Shown piece after piece: positions 8,137 through 17,767 of a stretch of DNA of 64,000 nucleotides. The stretch comes from Clostridiales bacterium UBA4080. GTDB lineage: Bacteria; Bacillota; Clostridia; Lachnospirales; Vallitaleaceae. The notes beneath the pieces are model-generated. The model saw nothing but the letters and a program-made list of their open reading frames with translations. It did no database searches and was not told where the DNA came from. The stretch's first letter is position 1; every line of letters starts with the position of its first letter. The stretch is from NCBI GenBank assembly GCA_002381865.1, contig DFYO01000054.1, positions 36,725-100,724 of the forward strand. The letters run 5' to 3'. The translations under genes and the position numbers were made by a program.

Positions 8137-10875
8137 ATGAAACGTTTTTTTGGAATAGCAATGGCTGTAATACTTGGCACAATTTTTATTTTTCTTGCAC
8201 TGTCAGAGGATTTTAGAACTATGGTGGTGCGGGAATTAAGAATGCCACAGCAGATAGAAAAACCTAATTCAATCCCTATAGCCTATTGGGCTGACGATAA
8301 TCAGCCCAGTAATTTTATGAGTCCCTATTTTAATGAAAGGGATGTGTTTTTGCTGGATAATACTGAAGCAGTATGGGCTCAAAATGAACAGCTTGAACTA
8401 GTAATACAGGATGAGAATGCTAAAGCTATTCAATATGATATAATTGATCCCTTATCTCAAAAGGTAAAAAATACGCTGATTGTTGCGCCAGAGAATATTA
8501 GCAGCAGTGAAGGTAAAACTGTAATAAAGCTTGGGATTCCGATGCTGAATATGGGTGAAAGATACGTAATTAATATTAAGTGCATTATTCAGGAAAAGGA
8601 TATTTATTATTATCAAAGCTTTACAATTAACGATTCAAATCATAACCAAGCAATTGAAAAAGTAGCAGAGCTGCATAATTTGCTTTTTCAAAAAAATGAG
8701 AGCTACAGACAGCTTATAAGTGGGAAAAATGAAGGAGGAAGCTTCTATTCTGTGGATAAAAATTCTTCAGAAGGAGCATTGCTGTGGAATACAAAACCAG
8801 ATATTGTAAAAATGAATGAACCAATTCCAGAAATAATCAATTATAGTAAAGCTTCCAATAGCTTCGACATAAGGCTAAAATTTACGATTGCCCTGAGGAA
8901 AAACTATGACTTTGAGTATTGGGATTTTGTTGAAACCTATAAAGTAAAGGATATCAATGGAAATATTATTGTTGAGGATTATAAAAGAGCTGGTAACAGA
9001 AAAAGCATGCCTTATTTCAGGGAAGAAAGTCAGCAATGGGTATTAGATACAGGTGCGTATAATAATCCAGCTAAAACGGTTAGCTCTCCTAATGGAAGAT
9101 ATGTTGCAGCTATATATAACAATAGAATATGGCTGTTGGATAAAAACTACAATGAGCTGAAAAAGGTATTTGCCTTTGATAATCCAGACGGGGATTATTT
9201 TAAAGATGAGAATAAGGAATTTGGGATAAAAATTCTTAATACGGACGATAAGGGCAATATTGATTATTTGGTTTACGGTCACATGGCTTCGGGTGATTTT
9301 GCAGGCTACAATGGAATATTGTTTTCAAGCTTTAATAATAGAGGAATGAATAATGAGGGGCAGGCTTTTGTGAGTATGCCATGTGATTATAAGGAACTAA
9401 GCTATTATATTGAGAAGGTTTCTTATTATAGCAAAAAAAGACAGGAGCTATTTATAGGAATAAGAGCTAATCTATATGCATTGGAGTTAGGTAAAAATAA
9501 GTTTTCAAGGATTACAGAGCTGCCAGACAAATATATTTTATCAAAGGAAGGATTGTTATACAGCTACGGCGCCGAGGATAAGGAAAATTTTGCTATCAAT
9601 CTGTATGATTTAGATGCAGACAATATAAAAAAACAGGAAATTGTATTACAAAAAACAAATATAAAACCAATTGGCACGCTTGAGGAAGGCTTGGTTTTTG
9701 GCAGCTATACATCAGGAAACACCTATGAACACTTAAATGGAGAGGTTATTTATCCATATGACAGATTATACTTATGTAACAGGGAGGGTGAAATCAATCA
9801 GATTGCAGAAGCAGGAAAAGACTTTTTTTATAAGGATATTCAGATAAAGAAAGAAGACGGTGGAATTTGGGGTACAACTACACAGCTGTTTAGATACGGA
9901 AACAAATTGAGATATGATAATTTAGATGAAAGACTTCTCTTCAGCTTTGAGGCAAAGCAGAATGTAGAGAATGAAGAGATTGCAGCTGAAAAGGCAGAGG
10001 AAGGTAATATAGTTATATTTCATCATAGTACAACTGCCTTAGATGAAAAAAATGTTCCGACAGCAACCTATAGTCATAAAAAATATGTAATGGTTGAAGG
10101 AAGATTGGAAGCTGAGGATAAGCTTTACGAGGTTTACAATGACAGTAGCTTGGCAGGTGTAGCTAGAACCCTTGGAAATAGTTTGAATATTAGTGCTGAG
10201 GCAGAAACATCAAGGGTTTATTTATATGAAAAAGGCATACGAAAAAATATTTATGATAATAATATCCAGCAAAACAGCAAAATTATTGATGTGACAAATA
10301 TTTCTCAAAAGCCAGAGCTTGCAAGAGGCTGTGAAGTAAGCTCACTTGCTATGCTCTTGTCTCATGCTAAAAAACAGCCGGTGGATAAAATGCTTCTAGC
10401 TGAACAGATTGCTAAGGATGAATCGCAAAGAACAGTTGTAAATGGAATAATTTATTATGGTGATATGCATAAAGGCTTTGTAGGAAGCATATCGGATAGG
10501 AGCAAGCCGGGACTAGGTGTGTACGCTAAGCCTATTTTTGAATTAGGTAAAAAGTATGTTTCAAATATTCACAATATAAGCGGAGCAAGCTTTGAACAAA
10601 TCTTGGGATTTGTAGGAAATCAAGAGCCTGTATGGGTAATTACGCCTATCAATTACAATGTAGTTCCAGAAAGTGTAATTCAGGTATGGAAAACCAACTC
10701 AGGCTTTATGGAAACTACGTTTTTAGAGCATGCAGTTTTAATTGTCGGATATGATGCAACAAATGTATACTTTAATGACCCAATTCAAGGAAAAAGACTT
10801 TCAAAGCCAATTGCAGAATTTAAAAAGGGATGGGAAAATCAAGGCAGGCAGGCAATAGTAGTACTAAAAAACTAG
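8137..10875 (+). CDS. Membrane-anchored C39-like cysteine peptidase
   Basis: The 912-residue product starts at ATG 8137 and has an N-terminal signal anchor (about residues 6-22). Residues about 60-690 form a long extracellular region without recognised motifs; segments such as SPNGRYVAAIYNNRIWLLDKNY suggest a beta-propeller-like part. The last 190 residues are a C39-like (YvpB-type) papain-fold domain: C732 in GCEVSS, H865 in HAVLIVGYD and D881 in NDP are the expected catalytic Cys-His-Asp. C39 peptidases cleave leader peptides, whereas standalone relatives have unknown or cell-envelope substrates. Its place behind a SPASM enzyme suggests a maturation or release protease, which is an inference. 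A strong hairpin terminator overlaps the stop codon. Confidence 0.8.
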   Translation: MKRFFGIAMAVILGTIFIFLALSEDFRTMVVRELRMPQQIEKPNSIPIAYWADDNQPSNFMSPYFNERDVFLLDNTEAVWAQNEQLELVIQDENAKAIQYDIIDPLSQKVKNTLIVAPENISSSEGKTVIKLGIPMLNMGERYVINIKCIIQEKDIYYYQSFTINDSNHNQAIEKVAELHNLLFQKNESYRQLISGKNEGGSFYSVDKNSSEGALLWNTKPDIVKMNEPIPEIINYSKASNSFDIRLKFTIALRKNYDFEYWDFVETYKVKDINGNIIVEDYKRAGNRKSMPYFREESQQWVLDTGAYNNPAKTVSSPNGRYVAAIYNNRIWLLDKNYNELKKVFAFDNPDGDYFKDENKEFGIKILNTDDKGNIDYLVYGHMASGDFAGYNGILFSSFNNRGMNNEGQAFVSMPCDYKELSYYIEKVSYYSKKRQELFIGIRANLYALELGKNKFSRITELPDKYILSKEGLLYSYGAEDKENFAINLYDLDADNIKKQEIVLQKTNIKPIGTLEEGLVFGSYTSGNTYEHLNGEVIYPYDRLYLCNREGEINQIAEAGKDFFYKDIQIKKEDGGIWGTTTQLFRYGNKLRYDNLDERLLFSFEAKQNVENEEIAAEKAEEGNIVIFHHSTTALDEKNVPTATYSHKKYVMVEGRLEAEDKLYEVYNDSSLAGVARTLGNSLNISAEAETSRVYLYEKGIRKNIYDNNIQQNSKIIDVTNISQKPELARGCEVSSLAMLLSHAKKQPVDKMLLAEQIAKDESQRTVVNGIIYYGDMHKGFVGSISDRSKPGLGVYAKPIFELGKKYVSNIHNISGASFEQILGFVGNQEPVWVITPINYNVVPESVIQVWKTNSGFMETTFLEHAVLIVGYDATNVYFNDPIQGKRLSKPIAEFKKGWENQGRQAIVVLKN

Positions 10876-10900
10876 CCTCCAGATAGGGAGGCTAGTTTTT
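10866..10900. terminator. Bidirectional intrinsic terminator
   Basis: The arms AAAAACTAGCCTCC and GGAGGCTAGTTTTT flank a short loop. The TAG stop of the C39 peptidase gene lies in the stem. A-run and T-run on opposite sides allow use by both this gene and the convergent aminopeptidase gene. Confidence 0.9.
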
Positions 10901-10926
10901 GTAGGATAAGATATTCTAGATTTATT

Positions 10927-12042
10927 CTAAACCAGATTCTCAGGGTTTAAGCATTCAAGCTCAGGGATTACAAACATTCCGTCCTTACGTATTAATACAT
11001 CATCAAAATATATTTCTCCACCGCCGTATTCAGGGGTTTGAATATAAACTAGGTCCCAATGAATATCTGATTTATTGCCGTTGTAGGCTTCATCATAGCA
11101 ATTGCCTGGAGTAAGATGGATGCTTCCCATAATTTTTTCGTCAAACAAGGTATCCTTCATTGGTTTAAGAATATAAGGATTAACTCCGATTGCAAATTCG
11201 CCAATATATCTTGCGCCTTCATCAGTATCAAGAACCTCGTTGATTTTTACGGTATCATTGGCAGTTGCATTAATAATTTTTCCATCCTTAAATTCAAAGC
11301 AGATATTTTCATAGGTAAAGCCCTGGAAAATAGCAGGAGTATTATAGGATAGCTTGCCGTTAATTGAGTTTTTCGCTGGAGCAGTAAAAACCTCTCCGTC
11401 TGGAATATTGAGAATTCCATCACATTTAATAACTGGAATATCCTTAATAGAAAAGGAAAGATCTGTATTTAAGCCTTTAATTCTTACTTTGTCAGTTTTG
11501 CTCATAAGAGCCACAAGATTATCCATAGCCTTTGACATTTTAGAATAATCCAAATTGCATACATTAAAATAAAAATCCTCGAAGGCTTCAAGGCTTGTAT
11601 TTGCAAGCTGTGCCATTGAAGCGTTTGGGTATCTTAATACTACCCAGCGAGTATGAGGAACTCTGACATCGTGATGTACAGGAGTAGTATAGTATTTGTT
11701 GTAAATTGCCATTTTATCAGAAGAAATATCGCTAAGCTCTGATATATTGTCAGTTCCTCTTATCCCGATATAGCAATCCATTGCTTTCATTCTCATTACA
11801 TCCCAGGAGGCTTCTAGGTCTTGTTGTTCTTTTGTAGTATTTAATAAAAGCTCCCGCTGAAGGGTTGGGTCTGTATAATCAACAAAAGGAAAACCTCCAA
11901 CTTTATATACTTCCTTTACTATTGACTTAACAAGTGGCAGAGTAGCAGCACCGCTATAGTGTACCAGCACTTTTTCACCTTTCTTTACCTTACAGGAATA
12001 ATTAACCAGGTTTTTTGCTAATTTTTTTATTCTGCTATCCAT
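10927..12042 (-). CDS. M29-family leucyl aminopeptidase (AmpS/PepS-like)
   Basis: The chosen start is the ATG at 12042 behind GAGAAAGGA, giving MDSRIKKLAKN and 371 residues; an in-frame ATG further upstream has no ribosome binding site. The product matches the M29 (thermophilic aminopeptidase) family in length and motifs. The expected dimetal ligands and catalytic residues are visible as E217 (DGEVFTAP), E282 (YIGEFAIG), H309 (GSIHLTPG), Y316 or Y320, H328 and D330 (DIHWDLVY). It is a cytoplasmic metal-dependent exopeptidase that removes N-terminal residues from peptides. It is transcribed alone, convergent with the C39 peptidase gene. Confidence 0.92.
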   Translation of the reverse strand: MDSRIKKLAKNLVNYSCKVKKGEKVLVHYSGAATLPLVKSIVKEVYKVGGFPFVDYTDPTLQRELLLNTTKEQQDLEASWDVMRMKAMDCYIGIRGTDNISELSDISSDKMAIYNKYYTTPVHHDVRVPHTRWVVLRYPNASMAQLANTSLEAFEDFYFNVCNLDYSKMSKAMDNLVALMSKTDKVRIKGLNTDLSFSIKDIPVIKCDGILNIPDGEVFTAPAKNSINGKLSYNTPAIFQGFTYENICFEFKDGKIINATANDTVKINEVLDTDEGARYIGEFAIGVNPYILKPMKDTLFDEKIMGSIHLTPGNCYDEAYNGNKSDIHWDLVYIQTPEYGGGEIYFDDVLIRKDGMFVIPELECLNPENLV

Positions 12043-12232
12043 ATAATCATCGTCCTTTCTCAATTTACTATAAAAATAGTATACCATAAGCGAAGATAGA
12101 TGTGCTTTGTTTTTTATGTTAATAAATCATGGACAAATAAAGCATTAAAAAAAATAAAGGTATGTGATATAATATTGTATAAGAGTTATCGGATTTTGGG
12201 GTTAGTATACCTTGAATATAAAAGGAGCTAGA

Positions 12233-13624
12233 ATGAATAATATACTTATTAAAGATCTGTTTGAAAATACAAAAGCATTTTTAGATAACAAAATAACCAT
12301 ATCCGGATGGATAAGAAGCGTTAGAGATTCAAAGGCATTTGCTTTTATTGTTGTTAATGACGGTTCTTGTTTTAGCAATGTACAAATTGTATTACAAGAT
12401 AGCATAGAAAATTATAAAGACCTTGTTAAGCTAAACGTAGGAGCTGCTATTATTGTTACAGGAAACTTGATTTTGACACCAGAGGCAAAGCAGCCGTTTG
12501 AGCTTCAGGCCGAAAAAGTAATTGTTGAAGGTGAATCCTCACCAGAGTATCCACTTCAAAAGAAAAAGCATTCTTTTGAGTACTTGAGAACTCAAACTCA
12601 TTTAAGACCAAGAACAAATACGTTTTCAGCAGTTTTCAGAGTTCGTTCTTTGGCGGCTTATGCAATTCATCAGTTTTTTCAGGAAAGAGGCTTTGTATAT
12701 GTCCATACACCAATAATAACAGGTAGTGACGCTGAGGGAGCAGGAGAAATGTTCAGAGTATCAACTTTGGAGCCTACGTGCATACCTAAAACTCAAACGG
12801 GAGAAATAGATTATTCTAAGGATTTTTTTGGAAAAGCAACTAATCTTACGGTTAGCGGGCAGCTTAATGTTGAGGCGTATGCAATGGCATTTAGAAATGT
12901 ATATACCTTTGGGCCAACCTTTAGAGCTGAAAATTCCAATACAGCCAGACATGCAGCAGAGTTTTGGATGATTGAGCCTGAGATTGCATTTGCGGATTTA
13001 CAGGATGATATGCAGCTTGCAGAGGAAATGCTGAAATATGTAATAAAATATGTGATAAGTAATGCAAAAGAGGAGATGGCTTTCTTTAATCAGTTTATTG
13101 ATAAGGGCTTGATGGAAAGACTTGAAAATGTAGTAAACAATGACTTTCAAAGAATTACCTATACTGAAGCAATAAGTATTTTAGAAGAAAAGAAGGATAG
13201 CTTTGAATATCCTGTCAGCTGGGGAGCTGATTTGCAGACAGAGCATGAGAGATATCTGACAGAGGAGGTATATAAAAAACCTGTATTTGTTACAGACTAT
13301 CCAAAGCAAATAAAGGCTTTTTATATGAGAGTAAACGAAGATAACAAAACAGTAGCGGCAATGGACCTTTTAGTACCAGGAGTAGGTGAAATTATCGGAG
13401 GAAGTCAGAGAGAAGAAAGGCTTGAGGTGCTTGAAGAGAGGATGAAAGCTTTAAACCTAAGTCATGAGGAATATTGGTGGTATTTAGACCTCAGAAAATA
13501 TGGAGGGACAAGGCATGCCGGCTTTGGACTTGGATTTGAAAGACTGATAATGTATATCACAGGAATGTCAAATATCAGAGATGTTGTTTCGTTTCCAAGA
13601 ACTGTAAATAATTGTGAGCTTTAA
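12233..13624 (+). CDS. asnS: Asparaginyl-tRNA synthetase
   Basis: The start is ATG 12233 behind AAAGGAGC; the product has 463 residues, normal for AsnRS. It has an N-terminal OB-fold anticodon-binding domain ([19 protein letters not shown]) and a class II catalytic core with motif 2 ([21 protein letters not shown] region) and motif 3 (GFGLGFERL). The AENSNTxRH and AEFWMIEPE sequences distinguish it from AspRS. It charges tRNA-Asn with asparagine in the cytoplasm, so this organism does not depend solely on transamidation for Asn-tRNA. It appears monocistronic or leads into the next gene after a 70-base gap. Confidence 0.97.
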   Translation: MNNILIKDLFENTKAFLDNKITISGWIRSVRDSKAFAFIVVNDGSCFSNVQIVLQDSIENYKDLVKLNVGAAIIVTGNLILTPEAKQPFELQAEKVIVEGESSPEYPLQKKKHSFEYLRTQTHLRPRTNTFSAVFRVRSLAAYAIHQFFQERGFVYVHTPIITGSDAEGAGEMFRVSTLEPTCIPKTQTGEIDYSKDFFGKATNLTVSGQLNVEAYAMAFRNVYTFGPTFRAENSNTARHAAEFWMIEPEIAFADLQDDMQLAEEMLKYVIKYVISNAKEEMAFFNQFIDKGLMERLENVVNNDFQRITYTEAISILEEKKDSFEYPVSWGADLQTEHERYLTEEVYKKPVFVTDYPKQIKAFYMRVNEDNKTVAAMDLLVPGVGEIIGGSQREERLEVLEERMKALNLSHEEYWWYLDLRKYGGTRHAGFGLGFERLIMYITGMSNIRDVVSFPRTVNNCEL

Positions 13625-13694
13625 TTGATAAAAATCTTAATCCTCTTAGGTACGGGTAACTAATATATAGAAATAATAAGTGGAGAGAAGAAAG

Positions 13695-15500
13695 ATGGAA
13701 AAGGAAAAGGGAGTAAATCTGCTGAAAAATAAATTTCAAAGGCTTGATAAGAAAACAATGCTGGCAGCTATAGGCGTGCTGGCAGGGATAGTATTGTTTG
13801 TTATTAGTGTATTGCATTTTAATTCATACAAGCTAGATTATGAGCTTCAAACAATTCATGAGTATTGGGAAAAGACTAATTCAAAGAGCAAGGCAATTTA
13901 TAATGGAAACCAGATGATATTTAGTATTCCAGACAATGTTATGAGCACCGAGATGACACTGGCATTTAAAAAATTAAGCCAAAAAACAAGATATAAATTA
14001 TCGGGAGCTATGCTTGATTCAGAGGACAAAACAATTTTATTTGATGGAACCCTTTATGGAGTTAGCTTTCCAATAAAAGGCGAACTTTCATACAAGCTTT
14101 TTGAAGGAAGCGTAGTAGCTGAGATTAAAAATATAATTATTGCAAAAACAGTTATGCTAAATGAAAAAAACTCAGAAAAACTTATGAAATGGCTGTTTTC
14201 AGACAGTTATCCAATAATTTTTGATGGAAAAAATTTTTTTGAAAATGAAATGCTGTTAATTAAAGATATGAAATGGAAGGATTCCTTGTTTGAGGTTACA
14301 ATTGAACTCAAAGAAGGCTTACTGCTTCAAGAGCTTAAAGAAATTCAAAAAAATATCAATCAAATAATACTTGAGCAATTTAAGGAAAAAGGGAATGAAA
14401 AAGAAAAGCTGGCAGTTAGCCTTGTTGAAAAAGAGCAGCTTCAAGATGAAGATAAAGAAATGCTTTATAAGGAAGTTTTTATGGGAGGAGATATTGTAGC
14501 GGGAATTTTGACTATATGTAATCAAGAGCATGCCACAAAGGTATTTGCAAAATATAAAAATTCATTATTTCCAATTGAAGAAGCTAAGATAAAGGAGAAA
14601 AGAGAAGTAATTATTTATGAAGGTCTTGCAAAATACAGGAATCTACTTGAGGATGCACTTAACAATAAGTATTTTTCAGGTGATAAGCCATATATCAATA
14701 AAAACAAGGTGTTTTCGGTTGAAAAAAAAGAATATCCTACTCCTCAAATTCTGAATTCGAAATTCAACCTGCAAATTCCAAAAGATATTAGTGACAGAAT
14801 GAACTTTTATTATGAAAAGAATAGCAAAAGCATACTATTAACTTATAAGCTTGATGAGCAAAGCATTATGGTTATGGATAAAAAAACATACAAAACGCTT
14901 GGCAAAGGTGCATTGGAAAACGATGCAGGGATTAAAGATACAGGAAGAGTATCAGTGGTTAAGGATAAAGAGCTGTGGGATGGAATTTACAAGCAGATTC
15001 AACTATATTACCAAGAAGAAGCACCCTTTATCCGATATATGAAAGCAGATGATAAGTATGCTTTTGTAATAGCTTCACCGTCAGGTGCATATCAAAGCTT
15101 TAATGCATTTGCTATGATAAAGGAAGAAAATGTCTGGAAGCTTTTAAAGGACAGTATCAATAATATTAAAGAGCTTAATGAAGAATTTCCGGAGTTTAAT
15201 TTGGAAACAGCTACTATAGAGATTGAAACTGTAAAAATATTTCAGCTAGAGGAAGATATGCTTCAAGTAATGATTGAGGATATGATAAATAAAAAGATTG
15301 CTACAAATATTACGGTTAACGATATTGTCTTTTGCTCCTATGGAAATGATTATATTTCGATAAAAGTCTCTGATGGAAAGGAATATGTGTATAAAGTATT
15401 TAGAATGTATTTGCATACTATATATCCAAAAGATCAGGCAATTAAAAGCTGGACTGATTTACCTGAGATAATAACACTTCAGGAAAAACCTGTTCCATAA
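13695..15500 (+). CDS. Large membrane-anchored protein of unknown function
   Basis: The start is ATG 13695 behind GGAGAGAAG, giving about 601 residues; a GTG 15 bases upstream is less well placed. A short cytoplasmic Lys-rich tail is followed by one membrane helix (about residues 22-40, MLAAIGVLAGIVLFVISVL). The remainder is a long extracellular alpha/beta region rich in Lys and Glu with no cysteine-pair pattern or catalytic motif that I recognise. The 44-base spacing to mscS and shared orientation suggest cotranscription. Function unknown. Confidence 0.7.
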   Translation: MEKEKGVNLLKNKFQRLDKKTMLAAIGVLAGIVLFVISVLHFNSYKLDYELQTIHEYWEKTNSKSKAIYNGNQMIFSIPDNVMSTEMTLAFKKLSQKTRYKLSGAMLDSEDKTILFDGTLYGVSFPIKGELSYKLFEGSVVAEIKNIIIAKTVMLNEKNSEKLMKWLFSDSYPIIFDGKNFFENEMLLIKDMKWKDSLFEVTIELKEGLLLQELKEIQKNINQIILEQFKEKGNEKEKLAVSLVEKEQLQDEDKEMLYKEVFMGGDIVAGILTICNQEHATKVFAKYKNSLFPIEEAKIKEKREVIIYEGLAKYRNLLEDALNNKYFSGDKPYINKNKVFSVEKKEYPTPQILNSKFNLQIPKDISDRMNFYYEKNSKSILLTYKLDEQSIMVMDKKTYKTLGKGALENDAGIKDTGRVSVVKDKELWDGIYKQIQLYYQEEAPFIRYMKADDKYAFVIASPSGAYQSFNAFAMIKEENVWKLLKDSINNIKELNEEFPEFNLETATIEIETVKIFQLEEDMLQVMIEDMINKKIATNITVNDIVFCSYGNDYISIKVSDGKEYVYKVFRMYLHTIYPKDQAIKSWTDLPEIITLQEKPVP

Positions 15501-15544
15501 TAAAACAAATTAATCAGACATAATGACGTATATTGGAGGATGTT

Positions 15545-16426
15545 ATGAAGGTAATTCAAGAATTTATTGATGAAACGAAACAGGATTTTATTTTAGGATT
15601 AAAGGAATATGGAATTAAGTTGTTAATTTTTCTTGTTATTGTAGTTATAGGTTTTAAACTAATAGATGTGGTAGTTGGAATGATTAAGAAAGCAATTAAA
15701 AAAACGAAAATGGATGTTTCGCTTGCTAAATTCATTATATCCTTTTCAAAAATGGCTTTAAAGATATCCTTGATATTATTAGGTTTAAATGGACTGGTTG
15801 GAGATTTGACGCCTTTGCTTGCAATTGGAGCTGCTGCCGGGGTTGGAATTGGTATGGCATTGCAGGGAAGCCTTGCAAATTTTATGGGAGGGGTTCTGAT
15901 TTTATCCGTAAGACCTTTTTCAGTAGGAGATTATATTAGCGAAAAGGCTTTTGGAAACGAAGGGACCGTTGAAAGCATACAAGTTTTATATACAACACTT
16001 TTGACTAAGGATAATAAAACGGTGATTATTCCAAATGGACAACTTGCAAACAGCAGTGTAATTAATTTTTCCAAGCAGCAGCTAAGGAGAATTGATTTGA
16101 TTTTCAATGTTGATTATGAGGCGGAAATTGAGATAGTAAAAAACATACTCAGGCAGGTAGCTAACAGCCATTCGGATATAGTAAAAAAAGAAGAAATTTT
16201 TGCGGGAGTATCAGATTACAAGGACAGCGGTGTGGATTATATTTTGTGGGCTTGGTGTAATTCCACAGAATATGTAAGAGTTAGATATGAATTGATTGAG
16301 CAGGTCAAGAAAAAATTTGATCTTGAGAATATTTCTATTCCATATCCAAGAATGGATGTTCATCTTGCAAATAATGAGCTATTTCATAAGGCAGGTGTTG
16401 AAGTACATTCTGATAGTAAAAAATAA
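15545..16426 (+). CDS. mscS: Small-conductance mechanosensitive channel
   Basis: The start is ATG 15545 with TGGAGGA four bases upstream, giving 293 residues, the usual length for the compact MscS type. Two N-terminal hydrophobic helices precede the signature pore helix TM3 (GVGIGMALQGSLANFMGGVLI), which is Gly/Ala-rich as expected. The conserved RPFSVGDYI starts the cytoplasmic beta domain. It gates in the plasma membrane on osmotic downshift and releases solutes. It lies between an anchored protein of unknown function and phosphofructokinase. Confidence 0.95.
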   Translation: MKVIQEFIDETKQDFILGLKEYGIKLLIFLVIVVIGFKLIDVVVGMIKKAIKKTKMDVSLAKFIISFSKMALKISLILLGLNGLVGDLTPLLAIGAAAGVGIGMALQGSLANFMGGVLILSVRPFSVGDYISEKAFGNEGTVESIQVLYTTLLTKDNKTVIIPNGQLANSSVINFSKQQLRRIDLIFNVDYEAEIEIVKNILRQVANSHSDIVKKEEIFAGVSDYKDSGVDYILWAWCNSTEYVRVRYELIEQVKKKFDLENISIPYPRMDVHLANNELFHKAGVEVHSDSKK

Positions 16427-16452
16427 TAATTTGAGTATAGGGAGGGTTTACT

Positions 16453-17526
16453 ATGAAAAAAAGGATTGGCTTATTGACTAGCGGTGGAGATTGTCCAGGA
16501 TTAAATGCTGCAATTAGGGGGGTAGCAAAGGCATCCTATGGAATGTTTGATTGTGAATTGGTTGGGATAGAGGATGGTTTTAAGGGATTGATTAACGGGC
16601 AATACAAAGAAATGACAGAAAGGGATTTTTCAGGGATATTAACTAGGGGAGGAACAATATTAGGAACCTCAAGAACTCCATTCAAGCAAATGCGATTAAT
16701 TGAAGAGGATGGAGTGGATAAGGTAAAGAATATGGTTGAAACCTACCAAAAGCTTAATTTGGACTGTTTAATTACCTTGGGAGGAAATGGAACACATAAA
16801 AATGCAAATCTTTTAAAGCAGGAAGGTCTTAATATAATTGCACTACCTAAAACAATAGATAACGATATATGGGGTACGGACGTGACCTTTGGATTTCACA
16901 GCGCAGTGGATATTGCAACTGAAGCAATTGACAGGGTGCATACTACGGCAGATTCACATGACAGAGTTATGCTTGTAGAGCTTATGGGACACAAGGTGGG
17001 ATGGCTTACCTTATACGCCGGTATAGCAGGAGGAGCAGATGTTATTTTAATTCCTGAGATTCCATATAATGAAGAAATTATTATTGAAGCCTTGGAAAAC
17101 AGAAGAAAATCAGGGAAAAATTTCTCGATTTTGGCAGTGGCAGAAGGTGCCTTGAGTGAGAATGAAGCTAAAATGAGTAAAAAAGATCTTAAGAGATTTA
17201 GAGAGCTGTCGCCTAATTACACAGTATCTTATAAGCTGGCTAATTTTATTACTGGAAAAACTGGTTTTGAAACTAGGGTAACTGTCCCAGGACATCAGCA
17301 AAGAGGAGGGTCACCATCTCCGTATGATAGACTATTAGCAACTACAATTGGAGCCTACGCAGCAGAGATGATTGCAGAGGGAGAGTATGGGTACACAGTT
17401 TCGATGGTTAATAATAAGCCACTTGCAAGACCATTAGAGGAGGTTGCAGGAAAAACCAGAGCGGTTGATCCTGAGGACGAATTAATAGAAATTGCAAAAA
17501 GAATTGGTGTCAGCTTCGGCAATTAA
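16453..17526 (+). CDS. 6-phosphofructokinase, group III/mixed-substrate type
   Basis: The 357-residue cytoplasmic enzyme phosphorylates fructose 6-phosphate in glycolysis. It has the N-terminal GGDCPGLNAAIRG nucleotide loop, the catalytic TIDND motif and the HDRVMLVELMG region. The phosphoryl-donor motif reads G110-G-N112-G113-T, where ATP enzymes usually have GGDGS and PPi enzymes GGDDT. Gly at 113 favours ATP by the usual rule, but the Asp normally at 112 is Asn, so donor specificity cannot be called safely. The ATG at 16453 follows GGGAGGGTT. A terminator lies about 75 bases downstream. Confidence 0.93.
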   Translation: MKKRIGLLTSGGDCPGLNAAIRGVAKASYGMFDCELVGIEDGFKGLINGQYKEMTERDFSGILTRGGTILGTSRTPFKQMRLIEEDGVDKVKNMVETYQKLNLDCLITLGGNGTHKNANLLKQEGLNIIALPKTIDNDIWGTDVTFGFHSAVDIATEAIDRVHTTADSHDRVMLVELMGHKVGWLTLYAGIAGGADVILIPEIPYNEEIIIEALENRRKSGKNFSILAVAEGALSENEAKMSKKDLKRFRELSPNYTVSYKLANFITGKTGFETRVTVPGHQQRGGSPSPYDRLLATTIGAYAAEMIAEGEYGYTVSMVNNKPLARPLEEVAGKTRAVDPEDELIEIAKRIGVSFGN

Positions 17527-17599
17527 TACATAATATAAAAATAATTAAATTAAATAGTATATTTAAGGATATTGTGATAATTAAGAATAGTATTATAAT

Positions 17600-17638
17600 A
17601 AAAAAGGACCTTGAAATAGTTTTTCAGGGTCCTTTTTA
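17600..17638. terminator. Intrinsic terminator after phosphofructokinase
   Basis: AAAAAGGACCTTGAAA pairs with TTTCAGGGTCCTTTTT with one G-T pair and a short loop. The symmetrical A and T runs could also serve the minus-strand tRNA-Arg transcript. Confidence 0.92.
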
Positions 17639-17686
17639 GGTGCTATCAGTTCTGAAGTATAATTAAGACAGAAAGGAGCTGAATAA

Positions 17687-17760
17687 CGCACGTAGTAGGA
17701 CTTGAACCTACAACAATCCGGTTCGAAGCCGGATGCTCTATCCAATTGAGCTATACGTGC
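17687..17760 (-). tRNA. tRNA-Arg (anticodon TCG)
   Basis: On the minus strand the cloverleaf has a GCACGTA/TACGTGC acceptor stem, a TAGCTCAATTGGATAGAGC D arm, an anticodon stem ATCCGG/CCGGAT with loop CTTCGAA (anticodon TCG, reading CGA) and a GGTTCAAGTCC T arm. CCA is not encoded. It lies seven bases downstream of dnaC in the same orientation, so it may be read from the dnaD-dnaC transcript. Confidence 0.97.
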
Positions 17761-17767
17761 AAAAAAG

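Noticed and set aside
12043..12087. 15-residue N-terminal extension of the M29 aminopeptidase
   Set aside because: The upstream ATG has no ribosome binding site, whereas the internal ATG at 12042 has GAGAAAGGA and gives the usual family N terminus.
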